From Morella rubra (lineage: Eukaryota > Streptophyta > Magnoliopsida > Fagales > Myricaceae), in assembly GCA_003952965.2 (NCBI GenBank), contig CM025856.1, forward strand, positions 26,079,005 to 26,143,004: a stretch of 64,000 nt of DNA, given 5' to 3'. Below the pieces are notes generated by a model. It saw only the letters and a list, made by a program, of their open reading frames with translations. It did no database searches and was not told the DNA's origin. The position numbers and the translations under genes are program-made. Positions 51,901 through 62,800 of this stretch are shown piece by piece. How positions within the stretch are numbered: the stretch's first letter is position 1; the number at the start of each line of letters is the position of its first letter.

Positions 51901-54900
51901 AAACTGGCAGAAAGTCATAGGTGAGTAGACACCTTGGTTATGCTCTTGGTTCTACTCTATCTATGGTTTCTAGTTTTCTTTCATGTTACCTAATTTTTCC
52001 CTTCATTCTTTTTCTTGTTTTTTGGGTTTCTTGCTGTTTGGTGCCTGATCTTTATATTCTTGGTTAAGGTTTTCACCCCTTGATTTCATTTAGTAGGAGA
52101 AACTCATGATGGCTTTCCAGGTACCAGGTTTAGTTGTTTGTCCCATAGTTGGTATTAATAATCACAAATACGGATGAAATATAAAATTGATATTGAAACA
52201 AAATTGGTGTTGAGCAAAATTAGTGGGTTTATACGCAAACATCTCAATGTTGGCTGCTTTTGTTTTATACTGGTGCTCTTTGGGTGCTCAATAAGGTGGA
52301 TAGCTTTTGGTACGCCTGGTGGCTTGCCATATGTTTATTTATACAGACAGAGTATTGACAGACACTTGCCCATTGGCAGTAGATGGGCTCATACTTCTTT
52401 CCTTCTTCCTCTTTTATGAAACTCTTCCAAAAAATGGATCTCACTGAGGAAGCAGCGAATAGAAATTTACTTCTCTTATGAGACAGAGGGTGTGATGATA
52501 CTAGGTTTAAAAATCTACTGCGATGTCTTTAGTTGCTTGAAGGTGGAATATAGTCTGTCAATCTTTGAGACCATGCTTCATGGTTAGGGCAAAGTACTGG
52601 CATACTGGTATTGGTAGACTGGTGAAGTCACAGAGGCAGAATCGGAAAAGGTTGGATACCAACCGGGCATCTAAAACATCGATAAGGGTGAATGCTTCAA
52701 TTAGGGTGATATTTTTATAATATGAATATCAAGGATTGCTAATAGCAAGGATTGGTTATGTCATAGACCTAAATTTCACCACAATCACCATAACGGATTA
52801 GTTTGAGATGAATAGATACTTTTTGAGCTCATTCTTGGGCTTTTTTTTCCCCTTCTTCCATCTTTTGCTGGTGGTGATAAAACATCTAGCGAGTCTCTAT
52901 GCAAGTTTTCTCTGTATTGTCCCTTTTCTTTCTATGCTCAGGCTTGGATTGGAATCCGTTTGTTGAAGTTATACAAATATGTCAGCAGTTATTTTATGTT
53001 CAGACCCAAGGTGTCAAAAATCATAACTGTCTCTATGATTTTTTTTTCAATAATTAGGATATATTTTCCGTCTTGTGATTGCTAAGTAGAGGTAATTCGT
53101 AATTGTCAATAGTCAAAAGGGGTAGCACAGAGGCCAGGGACCACATCTCAAGTGGCGATCACTGGTTCAAACTTTCCCCCTGCCCATTGGGGCCAATGTC
53201 CATATAATTTTGCAGTTGGTGATGTCTTGTTTGCTGGTCTTTGTCAATTTTTTTGTCTCATTCCTATTTACCGATATTGCAGGTCCTTATTTGTTCCTTA
53301 CTTTAAATATTTGCTTGAGAGTTGTGTACGTCATCTTATTGACGCCAGAGATTCAAAAATTTCTGGTTTAACACGAAAGAAAAAGAAGGCCAAGATTCAG
53401 GAAGCAGGCAATATGGAGGAAAACAGTGTTTTATCGCTTCGAAACTGGCATCTCAGGGCATTGGTCATATCCTCATTACATAAATGCTTTCTCTATGATA
53501 CTGGGACCCTGAAGTTTCTGGACTCCTCAAATTTTCAGGCTAGTCAAGCTCTACCTTTTTCTCCTCAAACTTTGTAGAAGGCTGGATTCATTTTGGCAAA
53601 TACATAGCAGCTGTTTACTTTTTCACATGTAGATTTCTGTTAGGGAACTTGTGTTGCATCTTGTGTGAGCTTACTGCATGCTGCTGTCGTGGTGCATTTA
53701 ATTGCCTGTGCATTGTGATTTTCCCTTTCTCAAAACTCACTGTAGTTCATGCTTCAGCTCTTGGAATATCTCATCTCACTAGGTCTTTTTTTTTCTCTCC
53801 TTTTTTTTTTTTTTTTGAGACACAATTGATGTGGGTTTCAATTTCACAAGTTTCAGAAAATGACGCCCATGCACACAAGCACACATAGTAGGTGGTGATA
53901 GGTCCTCACAGTTCAAGCAATTGCTATGTCATTGTTGTGTGGGGGCGTGGTAAATCGTTTATTTGTCTAATCAGGGTTTCGCAAATGCTTTAACAGGAGA
54001 ATAGACTATAAGATCATGATGGTGCAGGTAGTTAAATACATTCTGGATTGTTTTTTGAACCCTTTTCAAGTGTTTATGGTTTTTCTTTCTGTTGCATTAT
54101 GGCAATTGTTACAAGAGGCTGCTTTGAAAGTATATGTCCATATGTTTTCCTCCCTTGTTGTGCATAATCCATAACCAATTTTGTAATTCTTTTTCTTTCT
54201 TCATGTCTTTGTTATTCCATTTTTCCTTTTAATTTTAAACTTCGCATGCCTTCTGCAGGTTCTGTTGAAACCCATTGTTTCACAGCTTGTTGTAGAGCCA
54301 CCGGCTTCTCTTGAAGAGAATTCGAACATCCCATCCGTGAAGGAAGTTGATGACTTATTGGTTGTGTGCATCGGTCAGATGGCTGTTACTGCCGGAACTG
54401 ACCTGTTATGGAAACCCTTGAACCATGAGGTGAGTTTCCAAGCTATTATACTCGTCTGCAGCAATCTGTCAATGCCGTTTACCAGAAGGCCAAAGCATTT
54501 GAGCCTCAGTTATTGATATTGAAATAATTATTGGTTTAAATACTGAATGTGTAACTGTTGTGCTAAAACATGCATTTGATCTTTTATTTCAATTAACTAG
54601 GCCAAAACATGATTAGGAAAAAAAAACAGGAACTCCAATTTACATAAATATTCATAATTCTATAAAAAAATCTGAAAAATCAAACGAACATCCTCCTAGG
54701 CCTCAGCCTTGCATCTTGCTAATTCCTTTCTTTCTTTGGTCTGGAGAAAGACAAATTGCTTCTGATGTCCCTGAGAATTTGCCTAGTGTTTGATTCTTTC
54801 TTTCCGATAAAAGAAAGTTTGTTGCAAATTTCATCCCTCAGTTCATTTTTGATCCATTCCTTTTTAAACTGTCGTTTGCAGGTTTTGATGCAAACTCGGT

Positions 54901-55112
54901 CTGACAAGGTGCGGGCTAGAATGTTGGGCCTGAGAATTGTTAAGTATCTTCTGGAGAAACTGAAAGAAGAATATTTAGTATTCTTGGCAGAAACCATCCC
55001 CTTCCTTGGTGAATTGCTGGAGGACGTGGATGTATCTGTTAAATGTCTTGCACAAGATATTCTCAAGGAAATGGAGTCCATGAGTGGGGAAAGCCTCCGG
55101 CAATATCTTTGA
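28376..55112 (+). CDS. UTP10: UTP10/HEATR1, U3 snoRNP-associated 18S rRNA processing factor
   Basis: A HEAT/ARM-repeat scaffold of the nucleolar small-subunit processome (t-UTP/UTP-A subcomplex), needed for pre-rRNA transcription and 18S maturation. I place 39 exons: 28376-28535, 28985-29198, 29300-29395, 29484-29601, 29675-29848, 30464-30634, 32704-32759, 32918-33006, 33088-33236, 33512-33594, 33695-33802, 33951-34025, 34239-34407, 35239-35378, 35513-35605, 36585-36762, 40012-40109, 40247-40399, 40527-40683, 43159-43292, 43481-43562, 43653-43815, 44808-44883, 45000-45173, 45269-45334, 45432-45536, 46610-46699, 47749-47948, 48039-48249, 48387-48569, 49039-49134, 49236-49303, 49392-49740, 50121-50336, 50728-51414, 51511-51920, 53283-53538, 54259-54429, 54882-55112. 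Total about 2,149 residues, close to the family. Signals: [15 protein letters not shown] and [20 protein letters not shown] near the N-terminus; [14 protein letters not shown]28CT-type region in exons 35-37 ([39 protein letters not shown]); C-terminus [10 protein letters not shown]. Lys-rich runs in exons 28 and 37 may be nuclear signals. Exon 8 appears one base short and the intron after exon 37 starts with GC (see findings). Confidence 0.93.
30025..30084. repeat. Exact 30-base tandem repeat in UTP10 intron 5
   Basis: Two identical 30-base units, 30,025-30,054 and 30,055-30,084, begin ACCAACTTGTATGGTCATTG. They are perfect copies, so the duplication is recent. Confidence 0.95.
31186..31575. 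repeat. AT-rich MITE-like element in UTP10 intron 6
   Basis: The block starts near AGGTGTTGTTTGGAAAG and ends near TCCAAACTTGACCTTAG, an imperfect inverted pair. Inside are repeated phrases such as GATTTGATAGA, GTTTGTAAAAAAG and GAGAGAGAA. The left edge is itself duplicated (about 31,190 and 31,221). A similar block lies at about 39,225-39,540. No transposase is present; these look like non-autonomous elements. Confidence 0.5.
33882..33908. repeat. TC microsatellite in UTP10 intron 11
   Basis: About 13 TC units lie upstream of the acceptor at 33,949-33,950, adding pyrimidine-rich sequence before exon 12. Confidence 0.9.
34596..34737. repeat. Imperfect tandem duplication of about 70 bases in UTP10 intron 13
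   Basis: Two adjacent copies share GTCAAAACT, GGTTCAAAA, AAAGCCTATATCTG and ATGGGGTTTCCATGGATG, with a few substitutions and small indels between them. Confidence 0.8.
37015..37270. repeat. AT-rich MITE-like block in UTP10 intron 16
   Basis: The block is bounded by GGGCATGTTTGCAGACCAAAA and a GTTATGTTTGCAAATGAG segment, with internal GAGAGAAAAG and AATTTGATGG words like those in the blocks at 31.2 and 39.2 kb. The edges are approximate and no target duplication was confirmed. Confidence 0.35.
37500..38940 (+). mobile_element. Heavily decayed LINE-like remnant in UTP10 intron 16
   Basis: Plus-strand fragments across frames recall plant LINE ORF2 C-terminal sequence: [16 protein letters not shown] near 38,620-38,665 (compare the family pattern PWKxIWRVxVPxKVxFFVW) and [15 protein letters not shown] near 38,750 (compare ESVDHLLLHC). 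Many stops and frame changes. The similarity is short and from memory, so this is tentative; the block upstream of 38,550 is unassigned. Confidence 0.3.
39225..39540. repeat. AT-rich MITE-like element, relative of the 31.2 kb copy
   Basis: It shares GATTGTAGA.TGATTTTT, GTTTGTAAAAAAGTG, GATTTGATAGAATTTTT and a CCAAACATCACCTAG right edge with the 31.2 kb block, in the same orientation. It lies in UTP10 intron 16. Confidence 0.45.
40800..43080. other. Long UTP10 intron 19 with unassigned repeat-like sequence
   Basis: Between the exons ending at 40,683 and starting at 43,159 there is about 2.4 kb without an exon. The part at 41,100-42,200 is less AT-rich and gives broken plus-strand reading frames, as expected of an old retroelement insertion. 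I could not match it to a family. Confidence 0.35.
44678..44699. repeat. ATC trinucleotide microsatellite
   Basis: Seven ATC/TCA units in UTP10 intron 22, followed shortly by the acceptor for the exon at 44,808. Confidence 0.9.
48822..48839. repeat. Poly-C tract in UTP10 intron 30
   Basis: A run of about 17-18 C followed by a T run. Like the tract at 3,124 its length is probably unstable or poorly called. Confidence 0.85.
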
Positions 55113-56400
55113 CGTTGTAAACTAGCTGACTATGATCCCTTTGGTATCTTTCTCAAGAGGGGGACACATATCGGGTGTAGCAGATATCGGCTCTCGGGCT
55201 TTGTTTTTGGTAGAGTTCTTCTAGGGAAGCTGTAAAGTGTAGAATTCTCAGTTCATAGTATGCTTAGAAAAAAACAACAGGCTTTACCCCAGTTTTGAGC
55301 TAGTTTAGGATTTGCTGAGTGGTCGTGGCTTTGAGGCCTTGTAACCTGATTACTGTGTTAAGCAATCTTGTGTAAACTTATTACAGCTATATATTATTGT
55401 GGTGTCAGAAACCCATATGGTTTTCTGCCAAACTCTGTCTAAAATATCCAAGTATTGCTCTTCGTCGCTGTCGTCCTTTCTTCTTTTGTAGTTGTCTCTG
55501 TCGATTTTTTTACACGGAATATACTGTCGTAGTAGAACTTGTATTCAATATGACAGTATTTTTCTACACTATAGGTGTGTACTGCATTATCAATTATTGT
55601 CAATTTATGAAAGTCAGTGAAGTTTTCCACTATTGTCCAAATGTTATTCGTTTATTCAACCTGATTAGTTTTGGTTTTTACTTCGAATGATGAAATTCAA
55701 CAAGTCCCTAATGTTCTTATGAGAAGAAAATTAAACAGATCTATTTAATTTAATTCTTTGCCACAAGGTATAACAGAGAGCTGAAGAAAAATATATTTGA
55801 TGTATTAAATTGCTTCATTAGCACTTGAAAATAGCTGCTTTTTCCCAGTGTCGGATTATAAAATGTTCGGATTCACATTAATTTTATTATACTTATTTTA
55901 AAGTTTTTTTTTATACTTAAATGTAAATTTAGTCGTAGCGAAATTCATGTCTTTTCCCCCCTTGTTTGCCGTACTTCATCTACACTGATTTTAATCTATT
56001 TAGCTACTTTATTTTGGGATAACCTGAACTGTAAAATTGGAAAATGACTAGGTCTTAACTACTTTTTTAAAATCTTACTAATTTTTAAAGTTCACTGAAT
56101 TTTTGTGGTTAGTAAATTAGTTCACCAAATTTAATTTCGTTAAACGAAAATTTATCCTGTCTAATTGCATCCTGATATATGTACAAATATGTAAATTTTT
56201 TATTTAGTTTAGTGACACATGTCATGTTGTAATTAGACAAGATAAAATTTCTATTAAATAAGTCTAACAAAATTAAATTTGACGTGTTAATTTACTAAAG
56301 ACAAAACTTAGTAAATTTTTTAAAAAGGCGAAAAAACTTAACGACCAATTTGTAATTTTATCTAATAATAATAACAATAAAAAAGGAACGGAACTCGTGT
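55113..56400. other. UTP10 3' UTR and spacer
   Basis: The first few hundred bases should be the UTP10 3' UTR. The remainder, especially 55,730-56,380, is AT-rich non-coding DNA with no recognisable gene. A GTTAAACGAAAATTTATC stretch at about 56,140 and nearby AT words look like further low-copy repeat debris. Confidence 0.45.
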
Positions 56401-56887
56401 AACGGCGTGGAGCCTTCCCTTGCCTATGATTAGCGCGCTCTCTCTCTCTCTCTACTGGCTTTCGCAGGGTTTAAGACTTGAGGGAACACAAAAAGGCACT
56501 TCTGAAAAACTTAGGTACAAGAGTAAGCAGAGAAACTTGGTCCCTGTAAGTTTTGATTCCAGGGTAAGGAAATTCTGCTCATTGATTAATTCATGTTTTG
56601 CTTAATCTGGACTAAGCTCTTCGTTTTTTGGCTCACAAAATTGATGAAAACAATTGACATTTTTCACTTTTTTTCGTCGCACTTATTCTAAGAAACCGTT
56701 CGATCTCTATCTTTTTCATTTTGTTTCGAAACCCGGGGAGTTGGGAGGAGATGGGGTTAGAAATGACTTCCCTTCATTTAATAGGAGCTTCGTTAATGTG
56801 CTTGAGGCACTCGTCGATAGAAGCAAAATATTCGTTTCATTTTGCTGTGTTTGAAGCAATGCTTATTTGAATCTTTTTAGGGAGCTC
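56400..56887 (+). promoter_or_regulatory. UQCC1/CBP3 leader with a 5' UTR intron
   Basis: A CT microsatellite at 56,436-56,452 and an AGGGTTTAAG telo-box-like motif at about 56,467 lie in the leader or promoter. A donor at 56,564 (GTAAGG) and an acceptor TTTTTAG ending at 56,880, seven bases before the ATG, suggest a leader intron of about 317 bases. A second possible donor (GTAAGT) lies at about 56,546. Confidence 0.5.
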
Positions 56888-59800
56888 ATGATGTTTCAAA
56901 GATGGGGCGGAGCCATCGCCAATCTTTCGAGAGTTGGTTTGCAATACAACTTGAAATTTGGAACAGATTTCAATGTTGTTTCGCGACGAAGCTATGCCAA
57001 GGTTGCTGCGGCTGCTGCTGATTCCGTCGAAAAAGACCTCCAGAGTGAACCAAAGGTACGGCTAAGGACCAAGTTCTGTGAATATATGCGTTGGATAATT
57101 TGATAAGTAGTCCTGGTAGCGGTAGTCATTGGTTTTTATTTGAAACCTGTTTAAGGATACCTATTAATCTGTTCTAGATCTTCTAATTGGATCATTACTT
57201 GTGAATCTGCTCTCTTATGGTTCTGTTTGTAACTACCTTTACATGTGCATTTGCATGGTTTTCGTAACATAGTACTCCATAATCGCCGTATTTTTTTCCC
57301 CACGTGAACTTGTTAAAGTAAATATCTTATTTGTTATTATGAAACAAAAATTTAGGCGATAAGTTGTATATCGTTTCAGGAGTTTAGGGTAAACAAAGTG
57401 TCTCTTTCTCCGTTTTCTGTGCAAGTTAATTCTGTTGCCTTTTGTTTATTGCAACCTACAAGTCTTTTCCTCTTTCTCCCTTTTCTTTGTGGAGTTATTA
57501 TCCATGGAAAATCATATGATTCTATAAAGCTATGGAGACAGCTCGATGTTCCTTGTATAAAAATGTCATTTAACTTCGCATATCATATACTGAAGTACAT
57601 GTTAAAAATATCTATTCATCCTTTTAATGCCATTCTCCCGCTTAGCTTGAACACTGAAAGTCAGAGCTACTATTCAACAGATTAATTTGGATAGAATGTT
57701 TTGGTCTAAGCCCTGTTCATTGGCTTTGGCCCCGGATTCTTCCCTGAGAGTCGAAGAACCAAATTATGAGGGCGTTAAGCGTATTATCTTCAAGTTGATG
57801 TTGTTTTATAGTAAACAAAGCAAGTCTATTCGAGGGGCAAACGTGGTGTACCGGCGAATTGTTTCTCAAGTTGATAAGCCTCTGATTTATGAAGGTGATT
57901 CCTTCCTCGTGCTATTGACTGTGATAAGAAAAATGCTAGATTTTTCTGTCTTTTATTTGATTGTATTTAAATACTTCATTTTTGGTTGCTGCTAGAGGGA
58001 GAAATATTGAATAACTATGAATTTTTCAAGGTGCTTTGGAGAATGCAATTTACTGGTGTCTTATAATTGACTGCATTTGGCATAATCACTGAATATATTA
58101 CATCAGAGAACATTTGGCATTGGTTTATAAGGTCATCTAGGAAATGCAAACAAATTAAGCTATTGCACGAAAGGGTTTGGTGGTTGAAATTTTTAATCTT
58201 CTATGATAGTTTCCCGTCATACCAAGGCAAAAATGTCAGCCAAATGTGTATTTACATGTTTTGTTTTTTGTGATTTCCTTTGTTCGCAAATGTTCACCAA
58301 TAGATTGGATGAGCTACTTCTCCCTACTTAACCCCCCTCCCCCTCTCTCCCCCACCAAAAAATGCTTCTGCTCTCACTATACTTTTCTACAGATGGGTTC
58401 CTTAAAGATTATGTATTTTCTTTTTTCATTCTCTTTTGTGTTTTCACTTTGATTGACAGGAACTGAACCTCATATGCAGTCATTTTTTTCAGTTTTTGTT
58501 TGTCCTTCACATACACATGTACACATTTCCCACCCTCCCATGCTACCCTCCGACATACAGACATACAGAGATAACCAAACTCTGTACACATGCCCGTTAG
58601 CGTATTTTCACTATTCTCTTTTGCATGCAGTATTTAACTTGGAAAAGACATTCAAAACGACATTCGCGTTACTTGTACTTCATATGTGGCTTTGCTTACG
58701 CCGCTTGAAAGAAGAAGGAAAGGAAGGTGTTGAATTTGGACAGTACTTGTATGAGATTTACAATCATGATGTGGAGCTGAGAGTTTCAAAGGCTGGGGTG
58801 CGTGAAAAATACTTATGATTCATCTTTAAATCTGTTTTGGAATTTAATCTTGTCTGAACTTCGTTGCTTCTATTAATGGTGTTTCTTAATAATTAAAATA
58901 CTTTTTGCATAAAGTATATCTTTCAAAACTTGAAAAGTGATCTATTATTCTCAAAGCTGATTGGTCATTTGACTTGCAAAAGATGATGGCAGCAATCAGA
59001 TTATCATAAATGTCCAACCAAAGGAATGACATGATATCAGCATGTATTTTCCTTTGTGTGAGTGCTATCGCTTTTCAGTCATTAGTCTTGGGGCCAGTAA
59101 CTTTTGAATGCTGGATGGATTGAAATCTTTTGAGGCATTGGATGCAGTGGCAGCATAACTGAGTGGATTGATTGAGTGTCTACTCCACAGTTAAAAGAAA
59201 TAAAACTGTACATTGTTGATAATAGGCCTTACATGATTTGTGCTTTTTGACTATATACCTTTTAAATGGCCAGGTTAACTTACTGTTAACGAGATGGATG
59301 AAGGATTTGGAGAAAATTTTCTACGGAAACATAGTTGCCTATGATTCTGCAATGCTTCCAGAGGCTAAATCAGATGAGATGTCAAAAGTGATATGGAGGT
59401 TAGACTTAAAAGTACCAGTTGCATTCTGCGCATCCATCCAATTAACCCTAGGTCTTAACTCAGAAGCAAATAATTCTCTAGTTTCTTTGTCAACTATTAG
59501 TGCAACTTTTTGTGCTTATTTTTTATTTTAGATTGTACCATACATATCAAGTACTTTTAATGCCCCTCCTTGGGCTTTCCTATGACTCATTTTTTGCGAC
59601 TGCCCAAAAAGTTCCAGATTACCTTTTGTGGAAGAATATTTGATGTCTTCCATTCCTCTCCTGGACCGGTTCTTCAAGGTCTCTTTTATTCCCCTTCGGC
59701 CATTCGGGAGAGGTGTTAATATATATATTTTCTTGAGCATAAAACCTCCTTGCACTTCTGTGTACTACATTCTTCTTACAACCCACACTGGTTCCTGTTG

Positions 59801-62800
59801 GGAGGAAAAAAATTCCCCCATGCACTTCTTTCTTACAAGGCTCTGTTTTTTGCCCCTGAGTTGATGGACCTACATTAAAGAAAATAAGACACAGGAAGTA
59901 ATCATAAAGAAATTAGATCAAAGTGGTCTAAGAGGAAACAAAACGAAGGTCGATATGAGATTCTTTGACACAATAATTAGTACCAGATGCATAGCATAGT
60001 GTGTTACAGAAAATTTATGTCTGCTTCATCCTGCCAATTGGTTGAGTATTAAGCCTGCTGAGGTCTTTTAGACCAATTTACACCGCATGCACTTTGGTGT
60101 ATGGAAAAGTCTTGCAGCTTTATTTTCTTTAGCCAAGTGACTGAAGGAGATATTAGGTAGTTCATTTCTAGGCCATAGCCACTGAAAGCTAACATGCAAC
60201 TGAAGGACATCATCTTGCGACAATGGATAACATATTCTTCCTTTCTCAACAGTTGTCACTGGTGTTGTTTGTGTTGCAGGAATATCTATTCTGATGATGG
60301 TTCATCACAACCAAATGATGCTGCATCACGAACAGTCCAGGCATGTTATGATTTTGACTTTCATTACCTTGGTTGGCAGTCACACAAGATGTGCAATCTT
60401 GGTCCATTGTGCCAATTGGCAGTCACACAAGATGTGAAATCTTGGTCCATTGTGCCGTTGTGGCTATCAATTGATGCAAAATCAAATATCGATAGCAGCT
60501 ATTCTTGTACTTGTCATTCAATACATAAAAAAAAGATGTGTGATTCTCCAAGTTTAACTTGGGTAAAGGTTTTCTAGTTTTGTACTTCAACACTTAGTAA
60601 ACAAGTTTCTTTGGCAAATTGGCAAACAGTTTGTTGTTGCTGGTCATAACCAGAAAAAGCTGGTGAAGTATTAGTTTATTAATAGAGCTGCCATGCGTTT
60701 CACATAGGTTGGGTACTTTATCCAGCACTGTGTACATGTTCTCCAAGGGAGATATTTAGGTAGAAGTGTGTTTCTGTCTCAATCAGATATCATCTATAAA
60801 TTCTTGCCTCTTTTTCTCTCTCTCTCTCTCTTCTTTAAATTGATTAGGGTAAATATCTCCACACGTCCTTAGGGTTTGACCTTTCCCAGATTGGTTCTCA
60901 AGGTTCGATTTTTCCTAAAACTATCCCTGGGGTTTAGTTCCAATCCCAAACAGATCCTGCCGTCAATTAAGTGGACGGAAATGCACGCGTAGCTAAAGGC
61001 TTACACGTGAAAATTGACAACTCGATTAAAAAAAACTCTCACCCAATAGCAATGTGACACGTGTCAAAAAATAAATAAAAATATTTTTTTAAATAAAATG
61101 AATCTAAAATTAATAAAAAACATAATTAATTTATTTTTATTTTATTATTTTTTAAAAAAAGGAAAAGATCAGACCAATGATCCTTTCACAGTGGAGGCCC
61201 CCTCTATCGGCCGTCGAGGGAGTCTTGCCGCTCAGAACTAGGTGGCCAGGGAAGGGAGGAGGAATCCTTCCTCCACCCCGGGCAATGCTCTGGGGCAGTT
61301 GGGGGACCTTCCCCATCCCGCAACAGTGGTAGCGGCACTTAATTGACGGAGGTGGAGCAGATCCAGAGTCTTCGTTGTTTGCTTTTGTGTTTTGAGGCAA
61401 TCTCTAGGTTAAAGGTTAATCTTTCGAAGTCAGAGATGATTCCGATTGGCAATGTTGGGAATATGCCGGAGTTGGCTTCAATTTTGGGGTGTAGTATCTC
61501 TGCGTTGCCAATGACTTATTTGGGACTTCTGTTGGGGGCGCAATCTAAAAGTGTGCATATTTGGGATGGAATTTTAGAGAGAATGACACAACGTTTGGCT
61601 GGGTGGAAGTGTATGTATTTATCCAAGGGGGGTCGGGTAACGTTGATCAAATCTACGCTTTCATGTTTACCTACTTATTTCCTTTCTCTCTTTCCTCTTC
61701 CGTGTTCTGTGGCTTCTAGAATGGAAAAATTACAAAGGGACTTCTTGTGGGGTAGTGACGTGGATGTTCACAAATTTCATCTCATTAAGTGGGAGAAGGT
61801 ATGTTCGCCTCTTCATTGTGGGGGGTTGGGGCTTCGGAGATTGTCGGCGTACAACAGAGCATTGTTAAGCAAATGGTTGTGGCGCTTTGCTACTGAGAGG
61901 GATAGTTTGTGGAGGATTATTATTGGGGCGAAATTTGGTACTGCGGAGGGCGATTGGATGACTTTACACTCCCGAGGCTTCTACGGGGTGAGTCTTTGGA
62001 AGCATATTTGTAGAGGATGAAATTTGGTTCATGAGCACCTTCGGTTTGTGGTGGGTACTGGGCACAGAATTCGCTTCTGGCATGATTGTTGGTGTAGTGA
62101 TAGACCATTATGTCAGGTGTTTCCTCTTTTGTATTCCTTATCTCAGTTCAAGGATGGGGCGGTGGCGGATTTTCTATCGGTGACTCATAATTCCACTGCT
62201 TGGGATGTTCCGTTTATGAGATCTGCAAATGATTGGGAACTGGCAGAATTTACGGCTTTCTACTCTACTCTTTATGCTACGGTGGTTCGTAGAAACAGTG
62301 CAGACAAACTGATGTGGAAGGGTTCCAAGAACGGCGTTTTCTCTGTTAAATCCTTCTATGGTCTTATTTCTGGGAATCCGACTGACTCTTTCCCTTGGCG
62401 GGGAGTGTGGAAGACAAATGTTCCCACGAGAGTTTCTTTCTTCGTGTGGGAGGCTACCCATAGTTGAATTTTGACTACTGATAATCTTAGGAGGAGGGGA
62501 GTGTATGTCCTCGACTGGTGCTACCTATGTAAGATGGATGGCGAGTCTGTTAATCATGTTTTATTGCATTGTTCATTGGCGAGAGGGCTTTGGCAACATA
62601 TTTTTGGTATCACAAATCTTTATTGGGTTATGCCCGCCAGGGTGGTTGATGTCATACTATGTTGGGGAAGGCAGTTTGTAGATCCTGTCGCTAAGGCAGT
62701 TTGGAAGATGATTTCATCTTGTGTATGGTGGTGTCTTTGGCAGGAGCGTAATCGACGATGTTTCAAGGATTTACTTTCTTCTATGGAGAGATTACGGGGG

